A model generated the notes under the pieces. It worked only from the letters and a program-made list of their open reading frames with translations, was not told the origin of the DNA and ran no database searches. A stretch of DNA of 64,000 nt from Hirundichthys speculiger (lineage: Eukaryota > Chordata > Actinopteri > Beloniformes > Exocoetidae), in contig JAGFBZ010002346.1 of assembly GCA_018398805.1 (NCBI GenBank), positions 124,001-188,000 of the forward strand, read 5' to 3'. Both the position numbers and the translations under genes were made by a program. Numbering within the stretch: position 1 is the first letter of the stretch; every line of letters begins with the position of its first letter. This document shows positions 21,378-36,400 of this stretch, one piece after another.

Positions 21378-21432
21378 GTGTCTTGCGGATGAAAAGAAAA
21401 TGGAGGGGAGCAGAAAGGAGGTGCCGTTATAT
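21378..21432 (+). CDS. arhgef28: arhgef28 exon 2, start codon exon
   Basis: The acceptor is TCCCCAG at 21377 and the donor TAT|GTAAGT at 21433. Coding begins at ATG 21400 ([11 protein letters not shown]), whose context has A at -3 and G at +4; the family likewise begins with about ten residues ending VPLY before the first intron. Another ATG at 21389, in a weak context, opens an overlapping out-of-frame reading frame that in the spliced mRNA runs into exon 3 and stops near 34465. The exon ends in phase 0. Confidence 0.88.
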
Positions 21433-24400
21433 GTAAGTGATCACATGCCTTCCTCTGTTTCCGTGCTCGTATGTTGGTGGTCTCGTTGAGGGGGTTTGTT
21501 TGGGTTTTTCTTCCCCCCCTCACCAGACGTAAGTGAAGCGCTTTCCGGCCTCCCTCTGTTATTCCCAACAACCCCTCTGTGCACCGGCTGACCGGTGAGT
21601 CTTGTGTCGCAGGTGAAACCCAAGCCAGGAGGGTTTCAGTCCCAGGGGAGGCCAGGCTTGACACATGCTGTTCAACAAATGAAGCTTTCGTTGAACAGGG
21701 GAACCAGTTCTGGTCATTCTGGCCCCTAAATGACTAGAATTGTCTTTTTTTTTTTTTAAAGCTTTCGATAGATAAAGAGGACGTATCTGACTGCAGGGTG
21801 GACAGGTGCAGTTGGATCTCCTCCCTCTGCTGTCCTCTTCTCTTTCAGTCCTTTATTTCTGTCTCCTCCCTTTCTTTTTGTCCTTCTGAGTGCGTATACA
21901 TGTGTGTGTGTGTTTGTGTTTTTTGTGTGGAAACCTGGGTGGGCCAGTCAGCGAAGCGTTGCCAGATTTCTGGTGAGCAGATTTTTCTGCTTGTTTTGAT
22001 GTGTCACCAGTTTCGGGGAGGGAAAGTTGCCGGTTGTGGCGGTGGTTGGGGGGGGGGGGGGCACATACACCTCTCCATCAGGAGGAAGCTCTGTCTTCGC
22101 CCTCCTAAGGTCGCCACACAACGGGAGCAGCTCTCAGCGCTGAATGAGATCCAGATTTCAACGCCGGCCTCTGTGCAGACGAGCCTCGGCGCACCGCTGC
22201 GATATAAAGGCCGCTATTGTAACACACCCAGTAAAGTTTTACGGTGCACCTCCACACATGCGGCGCGGTGTCAGGACCGCTTGGGAACATCAAATGGATA
22301 AATGGATGCATTGAAGTGCAGGCAGAAAGTGTTGGGAATTCCTGCGCTGAGGTTGGTTTTAATGGGTTCAGCTGGCAGACGTCATGTGAGGCCGACGCTC
22401 GTGCACGAAGGCTTTGGCTGCAGCCACGCCGGTCCGCTTTTGTTGTAAAAGCCCACTTTAAAATGAAACCGGGCCTTCGTCCACGCCGCCGTGGATTGCT
22501 TTTATAATGACTTTCCTCCTCCTTCAGGCAGTTCCACTTTTCTTAAATGCAGACTTGGGCTTGAATTCAGCTGATACCACAGACAGGGAAGCCCTCAGCT
22601 GTTTACAGCGTTATCTAATGGTATCGGTTGCAAAGAAGTTAGACAGTGTTTCTCAAGCCCGGTCCTCCAGTACCGCCGCCCTGCAGGTTTTAGATGTTTC
22701 CCTGCTCCAGCAGACCTGGCTCACATTAAAGGGTCAGTGACAGACTTGTCCAGACCATGATGCCAAGGATTGAGAAGCGCTGAGGTAAGGACGTGCAGTG
22801 ATCCCGAAGAGCAAATCAGGAAGCAAACCTGTGCAACTGTGTTGTCATTTCCAGATGCTTTCGCTCTCGTCCTCCACATTAGACCACTACAGTTCCATTT
22901 ACAAACTGAAACAAGGTTGGATTTTCTTTTTTTTCCATCTGGAGTGTTGACTAGAGCTGAGCGATTTTATCGATTCTGCGATATATATCGATATTTTATC
23001 GAGTATCGATTTTTCGGCTGATATTCAAAGCTTCTTTCAAAACCCCCGTGTCCCACCTTTTAAAAGCTTGCAAGCAACAATTAGCATTGTTTAAATAAAT
23101 GAAACTATTTTTCTCAACATATCTTTTATTCATTTTGTCCAGCATTTGCAAGCTGCCTGTCAGCCATATAATGTGTAATTGATGCTTTCAGTTCAATTAA
23201 TTCAAACAAAGTCATTGGAACACTCACAAGATGTCACCAAAATCACTTTGTCCCTTTAAAATCTTTCGGAAAATGATGTAAATGTATTGTAAGATGAATA
23301 TCGATATATATCGTATCGTGAGCCAAATATCGTGTATCGTATCGCGAGATTAGTGTCGCTAGCCCTTGTGTTGACAGCACTGCAGAGGCGGCTGGCACAT
23401 AGGGGGCGCTGGGGCTCCGCCCCACCAGCTGTGGAGAGGAAAAATATTTATTCTATTTTATTTTTATTTATTTTTTTGATCAGCATCAGATTAATTAATA
23501 GTATGTGTGTGCCTACATGCGATTTAAATAATTTAAACAACATTTCCACCAACTGACACTCATTAAACAGTGAATTTCCACCAACCTACAGTGCATCATT
23601 CTCTCACGGGGCGCTCGGCAAAGCGCCCCTGACCTGCAGCTAAATAGCCAATCTGGTTATGGTTGCTAGGTAAAAATGATTGATAATTGGCCTATTAACG
23701 TCACCAGATTTAATGCCGATGGGGCGCTGGAAATGTCGCCCCAACAGCTACGTGCGTGAAGGTTTATGAGCTAGAGCTACGTGAAGGGCCAGCGGTAGTT
23801 TTATTTCGTAGAGCGACTCCCAGACTCTGTCCTACGTCGGGAGAAAAAAAATACGGCAACGAGGAAGAGAGATGGCGACAACTGGAGTTCAAGAGCAGCT
23901 TCCACCTAATTCGGTGAAATCATTATTAATGTTCCCTTTTGTGAGACGGACGATGGAGAAAAAACTTCTCGTTAAGGAGCTGGGACCCGACAAGCCTGAA
24001 ATTAACATTTTCCAGTAAACGAAGGAGAAAGGTAAATCATACAAACTGAGTTTTTGTCAGAGTTGTTTAAACCCTGAGACGTGGCTGCAGGTTGTGGAGC
24101 AGCTAATGCACTTTTCTGTTTCCCCTGTATCCTCTTCAGAAGTGACAGATGTGATTGGACTTGGACAAAGACTGGACTAACTGACTTAAAGCACCTCTGA
24201 ACGGTTCAAGAAACATGAGAGATCCAAAGTTCACATGGAAAACTGCGAAAAGCTAGCTGTGCTCGGAAAGATTAGCATAGCAACGCAGCCAGATGATGGG
24301 CACCACATTACTGAAAGAAGGCACAATGAAGAGGTAGATAAAAACCGTAATATTGTGTCCAAGATAATCAATTGTGTTAAATTTTGTGGTGCTTTTGAAT

Positions 24401-27400
24401 GAGCAATGTGGGGACATAATGTCAGCTAGTCCTGGTACTGAGGTACATTGATGGACCCAACAATATACAGGAGCGGTTCTGTTGATTCATCAAGCTACCC
24501 AACAGCTGTGCGGATTCAACAGCTGGTGTCTTATTGGAGAGGCTGCACAGCATCCTTCCGGAGGGACAATTTACCCCTTGATTGTATAGTATTTGATAGC
24601 ATAAAGTCTAATATAGCTCTAAATTGTTACTTCTTATTTGAAACTGGAAACTGAAATTAAATTATTATTCTGGACCTGTTGTCATTTTCCGACTGTTCAT
24701 TTGAATGCTTATGCTAGATTAGGCAGGGAAAAATGTTGGCACACCAGCCCCACCAAGATTTTTTTTCACCAGCCGCCACTGCAGCACTGACTGCGTTGAT
24801 CTGATAGCTACTGGCTGTTCTTGATACAGACATCAGGTTTGAGTCTCCTTCTCATCTGTTTGCTTATGTCATGTCATGTCTGTCGTGTGTGGATTCATTA
24901 AGGGGTTGTCATCTAGAAATGACTTATTTGCTGGATTGGAGATGCGACATACAAGAGGAGACAGAAGGCCACGTTTCCTTTTATCTGCTGTCATCAGTTC
25001 GGCGGTGGCATCAGAGGCTTTTACTTGAGGAAACTAATAAAGAAGTCTGGCTCTGTGCTGGAGATTTCTCTGGAGTCGTTTGTACAAAGAAAAATGTCGT
25101 ACAAGTTGCTGAACACGACAGACGACAGACCACAGAGATTATCGGGCCGATTTATTTATCCTGCTGCAACACACCAGACTCACTGGTTTCTGTGATGGCA
25201 TCCATGCCCCTTTTCCTGCTGAAATATATAAATATGGTAGGACGAGATAAAAGTAAAAATGTAGTGATGGGGATTATATCTGAGTGAAATTATTCAGAGT
25301 ACAAATGGAACTGAATTAAGCTGTGAACAAAACATTGGTTTAGTTGCCATTGAATTCAATTCATTTCAGTTCAAAAACACTTAACTGACTCCCAAATGGA
25401 AATGAAATAGTTGCAGTTACTGTCATGATTAAAGTCGCTTCAAAGATTGATTGTAGAAGGTTGTTGCTGAGTTCAGGAAGGAACTCCTGTAGCGTCTGTG
25501 TTGCAGCAGATCTAAAGATCCTCGGACTGAAGAGGATGTTCAGGGTCGTCCACGATGTTCTTCATTTTATCAAGTATCCTTCTTTGCAGAATCAGTCTCC
25601 AGAACAGAGCCAGCCTTCTTTATCAGTTTGTTCAGTTTCTTTAAGTCTCTGGCTCTGATGCTGCTCCCCCAACAGATGACTGCAGATGAGACAATAGAAG
25701 ATATGAAACATCCTGCTGCAAACACTGAAGGACCTAAACGTCCTCCAGAAGTAAATTCTGCTCTGTCCCTTCTGATAAACAGCATCAGTGTTGCATCTCC
25801 AGTCCAGTCTGTTGTCCAGGTGACCCCATGATGGAAATGCTGTTTGACTTGTTCCTGGTCCTCCTGAAATCCACAATCATCTCCTTTGTCTTATCAACAT
25901 CTGTGGTCCACCAGTTCTTTGTCCTCAGTCTCTGGTCCATCACTGATTCACCCCACAACTCCAGAGTCATCTGAGTATTTCTGTAGATGTCAGGACTCTG
26001 ACTGGTTCTGGAAGTCTGAGGTGTCCAGAGTGAAGAGCAGCGGTGAGAGTACAGTTCCCTGTGGTGCTCCTGAGCTGCTGACCACCTACTCAGAGACACA
26101 CAACCGTTCAGTCTCACCAACTGTGGTCTGTTAGCCAGGTGGTCAGTGATCCAGGTGATGGTGGAGGAATCCACCTGCGTCTTCTGGAGTTTTATTTCGT
26201 AGTAAAGCAGGCTGGATGGTGTTGAACACACTGGAGAAACAGAAGAACATCATCCTCACAGAGCTGCAGCTTTGTCCAGACGACTGTAGGTTTGTTGAAG
26301 CAGGTGTATGATGACGTCTTCAACTCCAACCTCATGACGATAATCAGTGGGTCCTGGAAGGTGCTTGTTTGTTTATTCAGGTGGACCAATAAAACTCTCA
26401 AAGACTTTCATGATGTGGGATGTTGGAGCTACAGGTCTATAACATAACATGTAATGTAAGATAACATTTTGTCGATGGACAGAATAACGACGGCTCTTTT
26501 GCAAGATAATAAGTTACAACATTAATTCTAAAAAAACATTCTGATGTGCTGCTGGGAGCTCCTTTCTTTAATTACACACACATTTTAAGGAATTTAAAAG
26601 CTCTGTTTTAAAATTTGGGCATCTATTTCAGTTTTGGGTTATTTGTCTCTTTAATATCGGCCGACCTGGATTCAACGCTGCACATCCTCAACACAACATC
26701 TGTTTTCGACCACATACTACATACTGATACTGTAATGCAGTATGCAGTATGCAGTATGTAGTATGCAAACAGTTACACAATCTGCATGATGCAAAAACCA
26801 GCCAGATGGTGCGTTTCTCATGATGTAACTAGCCAGTCTGCCTGGCGTATCCCATGATGCAAAGAGTTAATCAAGTATTTTTTAATTTAACTGTATATAT
26901 TTCCCATCACATACATTTAAACTCAAGTAACAAGCCTTTGAAAATGTCAGAGTATAAAGTAGGCTACAGGTATTTTAAAGTCTGATTTAAAATATTCACA
27001 CAAAGGTACATTTATCACAAAATAATTTCAGCAGTATTTATGGTTATATGAAGGACTGACCAGGTCTCATTGTTCCTGCAGTAAAGCCTCACGTAGCTGC
27101 TAGCAGCAACATGTTATAACTATTAAATTAGGTCTCTGCCCGTTACGCTGTTGGTTCAAAAGCCAGAGTACAGTTTGATAGCATCAGTTATCAGGACCGT
27201 CGGAGCAGCCCGTCGGTCCAGAATCGAATGCTTTACGACTTTGTTTTCCCCGTTAAGGCTGCGATCACTCTGTTTACTTTGCCTTTCACCTGTCAAACCA
27301 ACAGAAAACCTCACCATACTAGTTTTATTTCTTCTTTTATGACTGTAGCAAAAGCACCTTAGTCATAAAAGAAGATGGAGGGGGAGGGGGGATGGGGGAT

Positions 27401-30400
27401 AAAATCCTTCTACTTAAACAAATACGAGTGTTTGCTCTCTGCAGCAGCAGCCTCAAAGGCTCCTCAACTCAAATAGGTGATTATGCAACAATAAGTGGCT
27501 TTTTAAAAACGAGAAAGTGTCTGGCACCGCATTTTTCTGCAGGGCTGTAATTGTTAGCATCCAGTTTTCACAGTGGATTAAGTCGGAGGTATGCCCGCTG
27601 AGCGAGAAAAGGCCTGCAGCACGTTGTTTGCCGTCACCCTCGAGACTCCGGAGAGATCCGGGAGTTTGTTTCAGGTCAAGGTGAACCGGCAGCTGTGTCA
27701 CCGTCGCTTATTTAACGGCTTTATGACTGTAAAAGACTCTTACGTAACGTTGACGTGACTCAGTGTTTGCTCGACGCTCGAGCGTGTGAACGCTGACGGG
27801 GTCGGCGGAGCACGTGGAGGTTTGCGGACCGGACCGGGCCTCTGCAGCTTCTTTTTGGGGGGGTTTAAGCTTTGCTGTAATAGTTTGTGATTATTGTAAC
27901 TCGACTCTTTCTGCATTGTCTCGTGGAGATTAGAGGGAACTCCAGCCTTTCTTGACAGGTGGGGGTGGGGGGGGGATTGAAACGCTATACGGTGAAAAAG
28001 TGACGTCAGGCCGCCGTCTCACGGAAGAGGAGCGCTTGTTATCGGAGCTGTTTTGTTGTTGCGATCTCGCTCCCCTGATGTCACCCGCACGTTGCACTCG
28101 GGAGATCGTGGCGAGGAGCTCAGGAGTCGACGGTTTCCTGGAGATGTGGCGGCAGATCTGATGCCGTTGTTCCCCAGTGACTGGAAAACAGCATGTGGGG
28201 ATCTGTAAATCATGCACTCGCGTGCCATTCGATTTAGTTTACAGGCACCTTTTATTTTCATGATCTTTTAGCTCAAATTCCGTTTTTAACTTGCGTTTTT
28301 ACCCCGCTTGCATTTGCATTCCATAATAACGGACGGTTGACCTTAAAACTCCCCGTACGGGAGGCTTGAGATGGTGTTGAATAATTCATTGCTGCAGGAT
28401 CAGGTTGTGTCATGAAAATGATGTGGAGGAAAGAGCATAGATCACATCAGTCTGGCGTCTCGTCACCCTCGAGCTCTGCTCCTTTAGACTCAAAAGCTGC
28501 AGTCCAGATCGAGCGAACTTTGCTCGATTGTGGCTTTATACAGTGATATTATCTCAGGCTGTTGTGGAAACTTTGACGTCCTTGAAGGACTGAAGGAAGG
28601 AAAGGTGTTCACATGCACTCCTGTGGCCTTCACAGATATTTAAAGCAGTGGTCCCCAACTCCTGGGCCGCGGACCGGTACCGAGCCGTGGATCAATTGGT
28701 ACCGGGCTATGTAAGAAAAAATTTGCTATTTAAGTTATATTCATTATATGAGTCTAAACGAGCTTTTATTTTGAAAAATCTTTTATTTTGAAAATTACCA
28801 GATTCTCTCGGTCACTTAAGTGCCAAAATTAAACCCAGCTAGGTAAATGAGTAGGAACCCCCCCCCCCCACTTCTGCCGTCTGCGGTAAAATTGTCAGGC
28901 GTTGACCGGTACAAAAAGGTTGGAGACCACTGATTTAAAGTAATTAAATATGAGAAATGAGAAATAAATAATCGGGACGTTGCCCATTCAGTGAACAGAA
29001 GGAGGCCAGCGTTTGGTGAGAATGGACGTAATACACGTCCAAACAGATGAAAATATAGGAAGGAAAACACAGATTTAGAAAACATGAAATTCTTATTCTG
29101 CACATTTGTTGCCAAATATCCAGCGTCTGGCTGGCAGAGTTGCAGACAAGCTCTTTACAACCCTGAATCAAAAAGCGATGGAATTAGAAAAGTCTTACTG
29201 AATTAAAAAAAAAAAAAAGAAGTCAGCGATTTTTAAATTGATTTTGACTCTTTTTTTTTTTTTTTTGACTTACCAACTTCATTTTATGCATTGAAATACA
29301 TCAATTTTAGCATTTCATTGCTGAGAAGTAACCACATTTGTGATGGCACAGCCACGGCGGAACACGGTATAAAAGCTTTTATTTATTTATTTATTTATTT
29401 ACTGTGAGTACAAAATGGCAGAGAAAGTTACTTGTGGAGGAAAAAATAACTTATTGAAGAACAGCAATTAAAATATAAGACAGCATCACGCTGCTGAGGA
29501 TGCTGAATGCTCTGAAGCTAACGAAGGTTAAGAAGCTCGAAATTACTTCTGTTTCCGTTATTTTATTCCCTTTCCCTTCAGTGCGCAGAGAGATCTTTCA
29601 GCCACTTTACTCACGTCGTATCAGCCATGAAGGGATGGATGCGTAGCACCTTTGCTTTGAATCTATGTGATCTGCAGTCTGCAGCATCGCAGCAGTGCAA
29701 CATGGTTGTTTGAAGGTAGAAAATGATGTAAAATGAATGATGCTTATTGCTTTTTTTAATTTATTTTTTGGCTTGTTGGTTTATTTACCCAAAGCAGCCG
29801 TGTTTTCGAAAAAATTCCCAGCTGCAACGTGTTACTGCCACCTAGTGAATAAAAATAAAATAGCTTCTGTTTCATTTAAAGGATTTTTTTTTGCTTACCT
29901 TTTGATGGCGTCATCTAGCTCCTGCTGTCTCCCGTCCCTGCTGTTAGAAAAAACTCACCAAAGTAACTTTGGACTCGCATCCCGTTTGTCCCTTGAGACA
30001 GACTCGTTTTACGGTGCCATGTCACACATCAGCAGTGACGAAGCTCACAGAGTTAAACTGGACGTCGAGGCAGAGGTTAACAAGAAACACAAAGGAATAA
30101 AGAGAGTAACAGAACAAGAGACTAAACACGAGTTAGTCCCAGGAAGTAAAAGTGCCCGAATAGCAATCTTAGCGACGCATATTAGATGCCATTGACGTCC
30201 ATAGATGAGTTTAAGTATCTTTTTCTATTGATTACTATTATATACAAGCTGTTTACTGTTTTTTGCTGCTGTGAGTGTGAGATGCTGCGCTGCCATAACT
30301 GTCGTACACGATGCTGGGCTGCCACAACTATCTCACGCACTGCGCTGCCATCAGCTGGACGTGGTCGTAACTCGCCTACGTCGTAACTCAGATACTGAAT

Positions 30401-33400
30401 GTACAGTGGTACCTCTATTTACGAACGTCTCTACATACAAAATTTTCAGGTTACGAAATGCCTCATCGGGAAAATATTGCTTCGTTACGAAATAAATTTC
30501 AGGATACGAAAGGCAAACATACAGTAGCGCTGCTACTCGCAGCTCCCAGAGTTTACTGAACGTAAACATACTTGTCCGCGCTGTATCTCATGTTGTTTGT
30601 GTTCAAGATAACTCAAAAAGTTATGGATGGATTTTGATGAAATTTTCAGGAGTTGTCGGAAATGTGAAAAGGAAGAAGTGATTTCAGTTTGGGTGTGATC
30701 CGGAAGAAATCCTGGATTCTGGATCACTTTCAAATGTTCGATAATTGTTGCGCTTGTTGCAGTCGGAGAGGTTTGCGCTCTCCGAGTGCTTTTCTAGTTG
30801 TAACATTTATTATTATTATTATTTATTTTTATTATTATTTATAACTTATAAAAAATTTATGTCCGAATTTTGGGGGGTTTGGAACGGATTAGGGCATTTA
30901 CATGGAAAACGCGTCTCTACTTACGAAAATTTTCAGGTTACAAAACTACTCCCAGAACCAATTAATTTTGTAAATAGAGGTACCACTGTGTTTGATTTTG
31001 CGTATACAATGTGATTAATCAGGGAATTCATGCGATTAATCACGATTTAAGATTTTTAATCATTGCCCAGCCCTTATTATTTATTTTTTTTAAATAATTA
31101 AAGCTAAATTAATACACTGGGAACTGCAGCCTGCTACTGCAACACTCATAATGCTAAATTAGATAGCATTAGCAAAATGGGCGGTAAGGTTCAATCTGAA
31201 TATATCAAATATGTTATCAACATTTAAAGCGTCAATGCAAAACACTGTGATGTATTTTGTTTTTGCAACATTGTTATTTTGATTTCAGTAAATTTTCAGC
31301 AAACTGTGCAGGCCTAATTGCCGCCATAACAACTTTTATTACAACGTCTTGACCAGCCTGACGTGCAAAAATGGATGCATATTAACAAATTAAATGGAGT
31401 AGATGAGAAAACCATGAAATATCTTGGGTTTATTATGTATTTATTTGTTTTTTGGGGGAGGAAATATTCTATATTGGTTGAACCGCTGCTAACCAGCATG
31501 ATGCAACGCAGCCTGAGCCAGAGCTTGTTATCGGACCAGAACCAGCGCCTGCTGTTGCCTTCGTCTATGAATCACTGTTGACTGATCGCTGAACCTCCCA
31601 AGAGTTTTTCAAATAAAAAAAACGTAAATAAAAGCGAGAGCGATGCGGAAAAAGCTTCCAATGTGAGGTTTTGTCAAAGAGCCACTCATCTGAAATCTAA
31701 ATAAATTAAGCCCTTCCTGTTACGATGTTTTGAGAAGTAAAAGAAAATGCAGCCCGTCAGCAAAAGGACCTTCTTTCCTTTCAGTGCAAATTTAAGCCGA
31801 TGCGGGTCACAAAAACACATTAAAACAAGATGGATGCCTCTTTAGATAAAGGATTAGAATAAGAGTAAATACAGGAAGCTCCCATAAATCACATGATAAA
31901 ACCTAAATGGAGCACGTGAAAACAGAAAGACGGGGGGGGTGGAACGTCAGCTATGTGATCCCAGATACACTGAGCTAACCCGCCTGGAAAGGTCAGACTC
32001 TGGTGGAAAATAATACAGAGGAGGCCGCCCCAACCTTGTGATTTGAATTGTTGGGTAATCTGCTCGGAGAATAACAGTCACCGCTGCATCACATTGTTTT
32101 GTAACTGAGCTGATTTAGTGCAGCTGCCTCTCTCTCTCTCTCTCTCTCTCTTCGTTTGGCACCAGGGCGATCCAAGGAGCGCCGTCCGTGGGCGATTGGA
32201 AAGTCTCGCCGGCGTTGGTGCGCCCTTGGGTTTGTTGCTCGATCAGGAACGCGGTTAAATGTCGTTTCTCGAGTCCCGAGAAAACCGGTTGACACCCGAG
32301 AAATTGATGGTTTATGGGATGATGCAAGAAGAAAAAAAAAACTGGTGCAGCTGAGGCCAATTAGAAAGCAAAGTCAATGATTTCAGAGAAGTAATGAATC
32401 TTGGTGGATTGGAACGGAGATCCAACCCCCACTGTGAGAAAACATCTCCTCCCCCCCGCCTCGACCAGATTTTCTTCCTGTTTTTCGGTGCAGAGCAGTA
32501 AAACTGTTTGGAGTAAATCAGATTTTGTCCACAGTTTGACTAAAAAATGATTCATCAGTCCTCCCTTAAATGAAATACACTTTATTGACCCACCTGCCTT
32601 GACTCACATATGAGCTTTAGTTCATCTCATTCCTAATCAATATGACGCTGCAGCTAGAACAGCTTCAACTCTTCTGGGAAGGCTGTCCACAAGGTTTAGG
32701 AGTGTGTTTATGGGGATTTTTGTCCATTCTTCCAGAAGAACATTTGTGAGGTCAAACACTGATGTTGGACCAGAACACCCCCACACCATAACCCCCCCTC
32801 CACCAAACTTTACACTTGGATCAATGCAGTCAGACCAGTACCGTTCTCCTGGAAACCACCAAACCCAGACTCTTCCATCAGATCACCAGATGGAGAAGTG
32901 TGATTCTTCCCTCCAGAGAACGTTCCTCCACTGCTCTAGAGTCCAGTGGTGGCTGCTTTACTCCACTGCATCTGACTCTTTCCATTGTTCTTGGTGATGT
33001 CTGGCTTGGATGCAGCTGCGTCACCATGGAAACCCATTCATGAAGCTCTCTGCTCTGTTGTTGAGCTGATCTGAAGGACACATGAAGTTTGGAGGTCTGT
33101 AGTGATTCCCATTCTTTCACTAATGTTTGTAGAAACAGTCTGCGTCTCTAGGTGCTTGATTTTATACACCTGTGGTCATGGAAGTGATTGGAACACCTGA
33201 TTCCCATAATATGAATGGGTAAATATAAATTAAAACAGAATGCAGTGATTTGAACCCTCTTCTGTGATATATTTCAGTTTTTCTGAGAACAGGACAGGTT
33301 TGCAGGACAGTAATTGTGTTTATTTATGGCTCCTTCTTTGTGTGATGCAGCTTTCACCTGCATCTGTGAATCAACTGTGTTCTTAGACAGTCACTTCTGG

Positions 33401-36400
33401 ACGTGCTCCTGAGCTCATGCATTGATTTTCATGACAGAATTAGATCTGTTGTTGATCCAGGGCCATCTGAGGCCATCTGAGGCCCTGCATATGTGGTTTT
33501 CAGCCTTCTTTTTAACACATTGGTGAATCTCTGCTCATCTTTACTCCTGAGAGGCTCTGGCTCTTTAAGATGCTTTTTAATATCTTTTCTTTTATACCAG
33601 GTCATGACATGTCAACATGTCATGTCAACATGTCATGTCGCTGACCTGCTGCCAGTTTACCTAGATTGTTGTGAAATGATCCTGCCGGTGTTTTTCCTTC
33701 AGCTTCGCTCATTTTCCAGGTTGTTTAGTAGTTCATCTTGTCACATCTTTTCTTTTGAAACATGCTGCTGCATTCATTTTCAAAATGAGATAATATTTGT
33801 CAGAAAATTATGAAAAGTCTGACATTCAGCATTTGATATATTTTCCCTGTTTAACTGTCAGTAGCACATCGATTTATGAGATGTTTGTCTGTCTGTGTTC
33901 AAGATAACTCAAAAAAGTTATGGATGGATTTTGATGAAATTTTCAGGAGTTGTCAGAAATGTGAAAAGGAAGAACTGATTTCATTTTGGGTGTGATCCGG
34001 AAGAAATCCTGGATTCTGGATCACTTTCAGATTTTCGATAATATTGCGGTCAATTGGGCCAAAAATTTTGTTTCTCAATATCTCCGTTAATTATTGCCTA
34101 AAACTAATGAAATTTGACTCAGGGATTGACAATGGGAACCTCTATCAAATTTCAAAGGCTGATCCGGATCTGATCCAGAACGTGGATTTTATTGCAATCT
34201 GTAAATCGCTATATGCCCCCATATAGCGATTTACAGATTACGATAAAATTGTTGCACTTGGCGGAGGTCTGCGCTCTCCGAGTGCTTTTCTAATTCACTA
34301 ATCCTGTACTGTGACTGCATAGCAACAGTAGTCATTTCAGTGGGTCCTTATTTTATTAAACTTTTTTTTCTCCTTTCAGGGTCAAGTTGAAGCTCACGTT
34401 ACCCTGCAAGCCACAGCTCCAGAAAATGCAGAATTTTATGTTGTTGCACAAGGCTCCGGACTGACGCATGTAACTACAGCAAAAACCGACGGGGACAGGC
34501 TGACTCTTAACTTCACCGTTCCCGGTAAGACCTTCAACCACGCCCTCCCTTTACCGTCGTTTCACCAAACTCAGAGATGCTTGACAGATTTTTTTTTTCC
34601 TACAGGCCATGACTGTGCCGAAGCCGTCTCTGTCACACCCTACTTTTGTGAAAAGGATCGAACTGAGCCGTGCGAGGGGAACGGGTCCCTCGAGTACTTC
34701 AGGGATGCAGCGCAGGAAGCAGCAGAGTACCTGAGCGTGAAGGCGGACCAGCTCGGGTCCAAGAGCTACACAAAACTCCTGGAGAGGTTTCCTGCGCTGG
34801 CCCGGACCTCTGATCAGGACACCTGCGGTGAGAAAGCGGCGCGGCTTGGGCGAAGTTCAGGCGACGAAGCCGATCTGAAGCAGCTGGACGAGAGTATCGC
34901 TCAGGCTCTGGCGAACATGGATTACCCCCCGCAGTGGGAAAACGCAGACGGCCAACCGGGAGAAGGTAATGAAACAGGAAGTGGGTGCATGAGATCAGAG
35001 CTGGGTTCAGAGGGGCATGTTTGTGGACACCTCAGTGGTATTGATCCTTTACACTTTAACAAAAAAATAAATAAATTAGGGCTGGGCAACAATTAAAATT
35101 TTTAATCGCGATTAATCACATTATTTCCCTGAGTAATCACGATTAATCGCATTGTATACGCAAAATCAAATAATGAATTCAAAAATAGTGTAAATGCACT
35201 TTTATTTAAATGTTCTGCTGCCATATGAACTAAAGTGTCATAACATTTGTTGTTCAAACACTTTTAACATCAGCACTTGTCAGTAACACATATTTAGTGT
35301 AAATCACAAATGTAAAAAATGTAAAATAAAATAAAGCTTATTGCCACTGCCAGAGCATTAAAGGTGGGGTAGGTGTTGTTTGAAAAAACGGTTCCAGCAA
35401 TCCAACTCAAGTGAGATTTTGAATTTTGAAAATATACACTCCCTCCCTCCTCCCAAAGGCTCCGCCTCCTCCTCTTCAGCCCACCCCTCGAAACCACACC
35501 TTCACACGATTCACGACTACATGAACCACAGGGAGGGAGGGGTGGGTGGGAGTGCATTGATATTTGATGGACATATTATGCAGTATCACTTCAAAATTAT
35601 TATGCACTATCAAAATAGTGATCATCACTATTTTGATTGGTCAGAGTTTTTCTCTGATTATAACCTCTAGACCGGACCAAAACGTTTAGTTTTTTTTTTC
35701 AAACATTTTATTTCAGTGGGTGCAATGGGAATGTGAAAAGGTTTTCAGGCAATATTGTTAAAAAGTGTTGCAAAAAAACAACACCTACCCCACCTTTAAT
35801 GTCATCCTGTTTTTATAAAAAATAAAAAAAAGTCTACAAACAAAATCCAACAAAATGATTGTGTCTCAGCACAATCAGAACATTAAAACAGGTAATTTCT
35901 GAGGTAACAGCAGAAACTTTTAACGGGGAGTTCAACTTGTCAGTTGTTACAAATAACCTTGTTTCTGTTGAATCCTCCGTCTGGGAGAACTTTAAAATGA
36001 AAATGTCCACGTTAAAGTTCAGTAACTTTTCCAATCCATGTATCATTCATTCTTTCCATTTTCAATTGTCAATCAAAAATGAAAAAAAAATAATGAAAAA
36101 GTGACATTTTATTACATTTTCCGTTTTTTAATCTAACACAAAAAAAAAAAAAAAAAAAGCCTTTTTTTTTATATTTCAATTTTAGACTTGGATCAAAAAT
36201 AGGAAATGAAAAAACAGGCCACAGAACTGAATTTGTCTTATAATGGAGGACTGGACTTTCTGTTGTCATTACACATCTGTGCCACTAGATGGAGCCGCAC
36301 TGCAGTAACCAGCTAGAGAACAGCAGGACAGTGAACACATGGAGCAGATCTGATGGAACATGGAGGAATGACACGAAAGTTTTGTTGCAGTCCAGAATTT

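Noticed and set aside
29737..30195. 152-codon plus-strand frame
   Set aside because: Longest free-standing frame in intron 2, but low-complexity start, no domain, no splice context, and neighbouring repeats; composition fits chance.
34581..35096. Identification of the plus-strand gene as akap13
   Set aside because: The N-terminal segment and ankyrin-like part resemble AKAP13 too, but AKAP13 has a very long insert after it, and the exons at 58781-59121 and 63034 match ARHGEF28 specifically.
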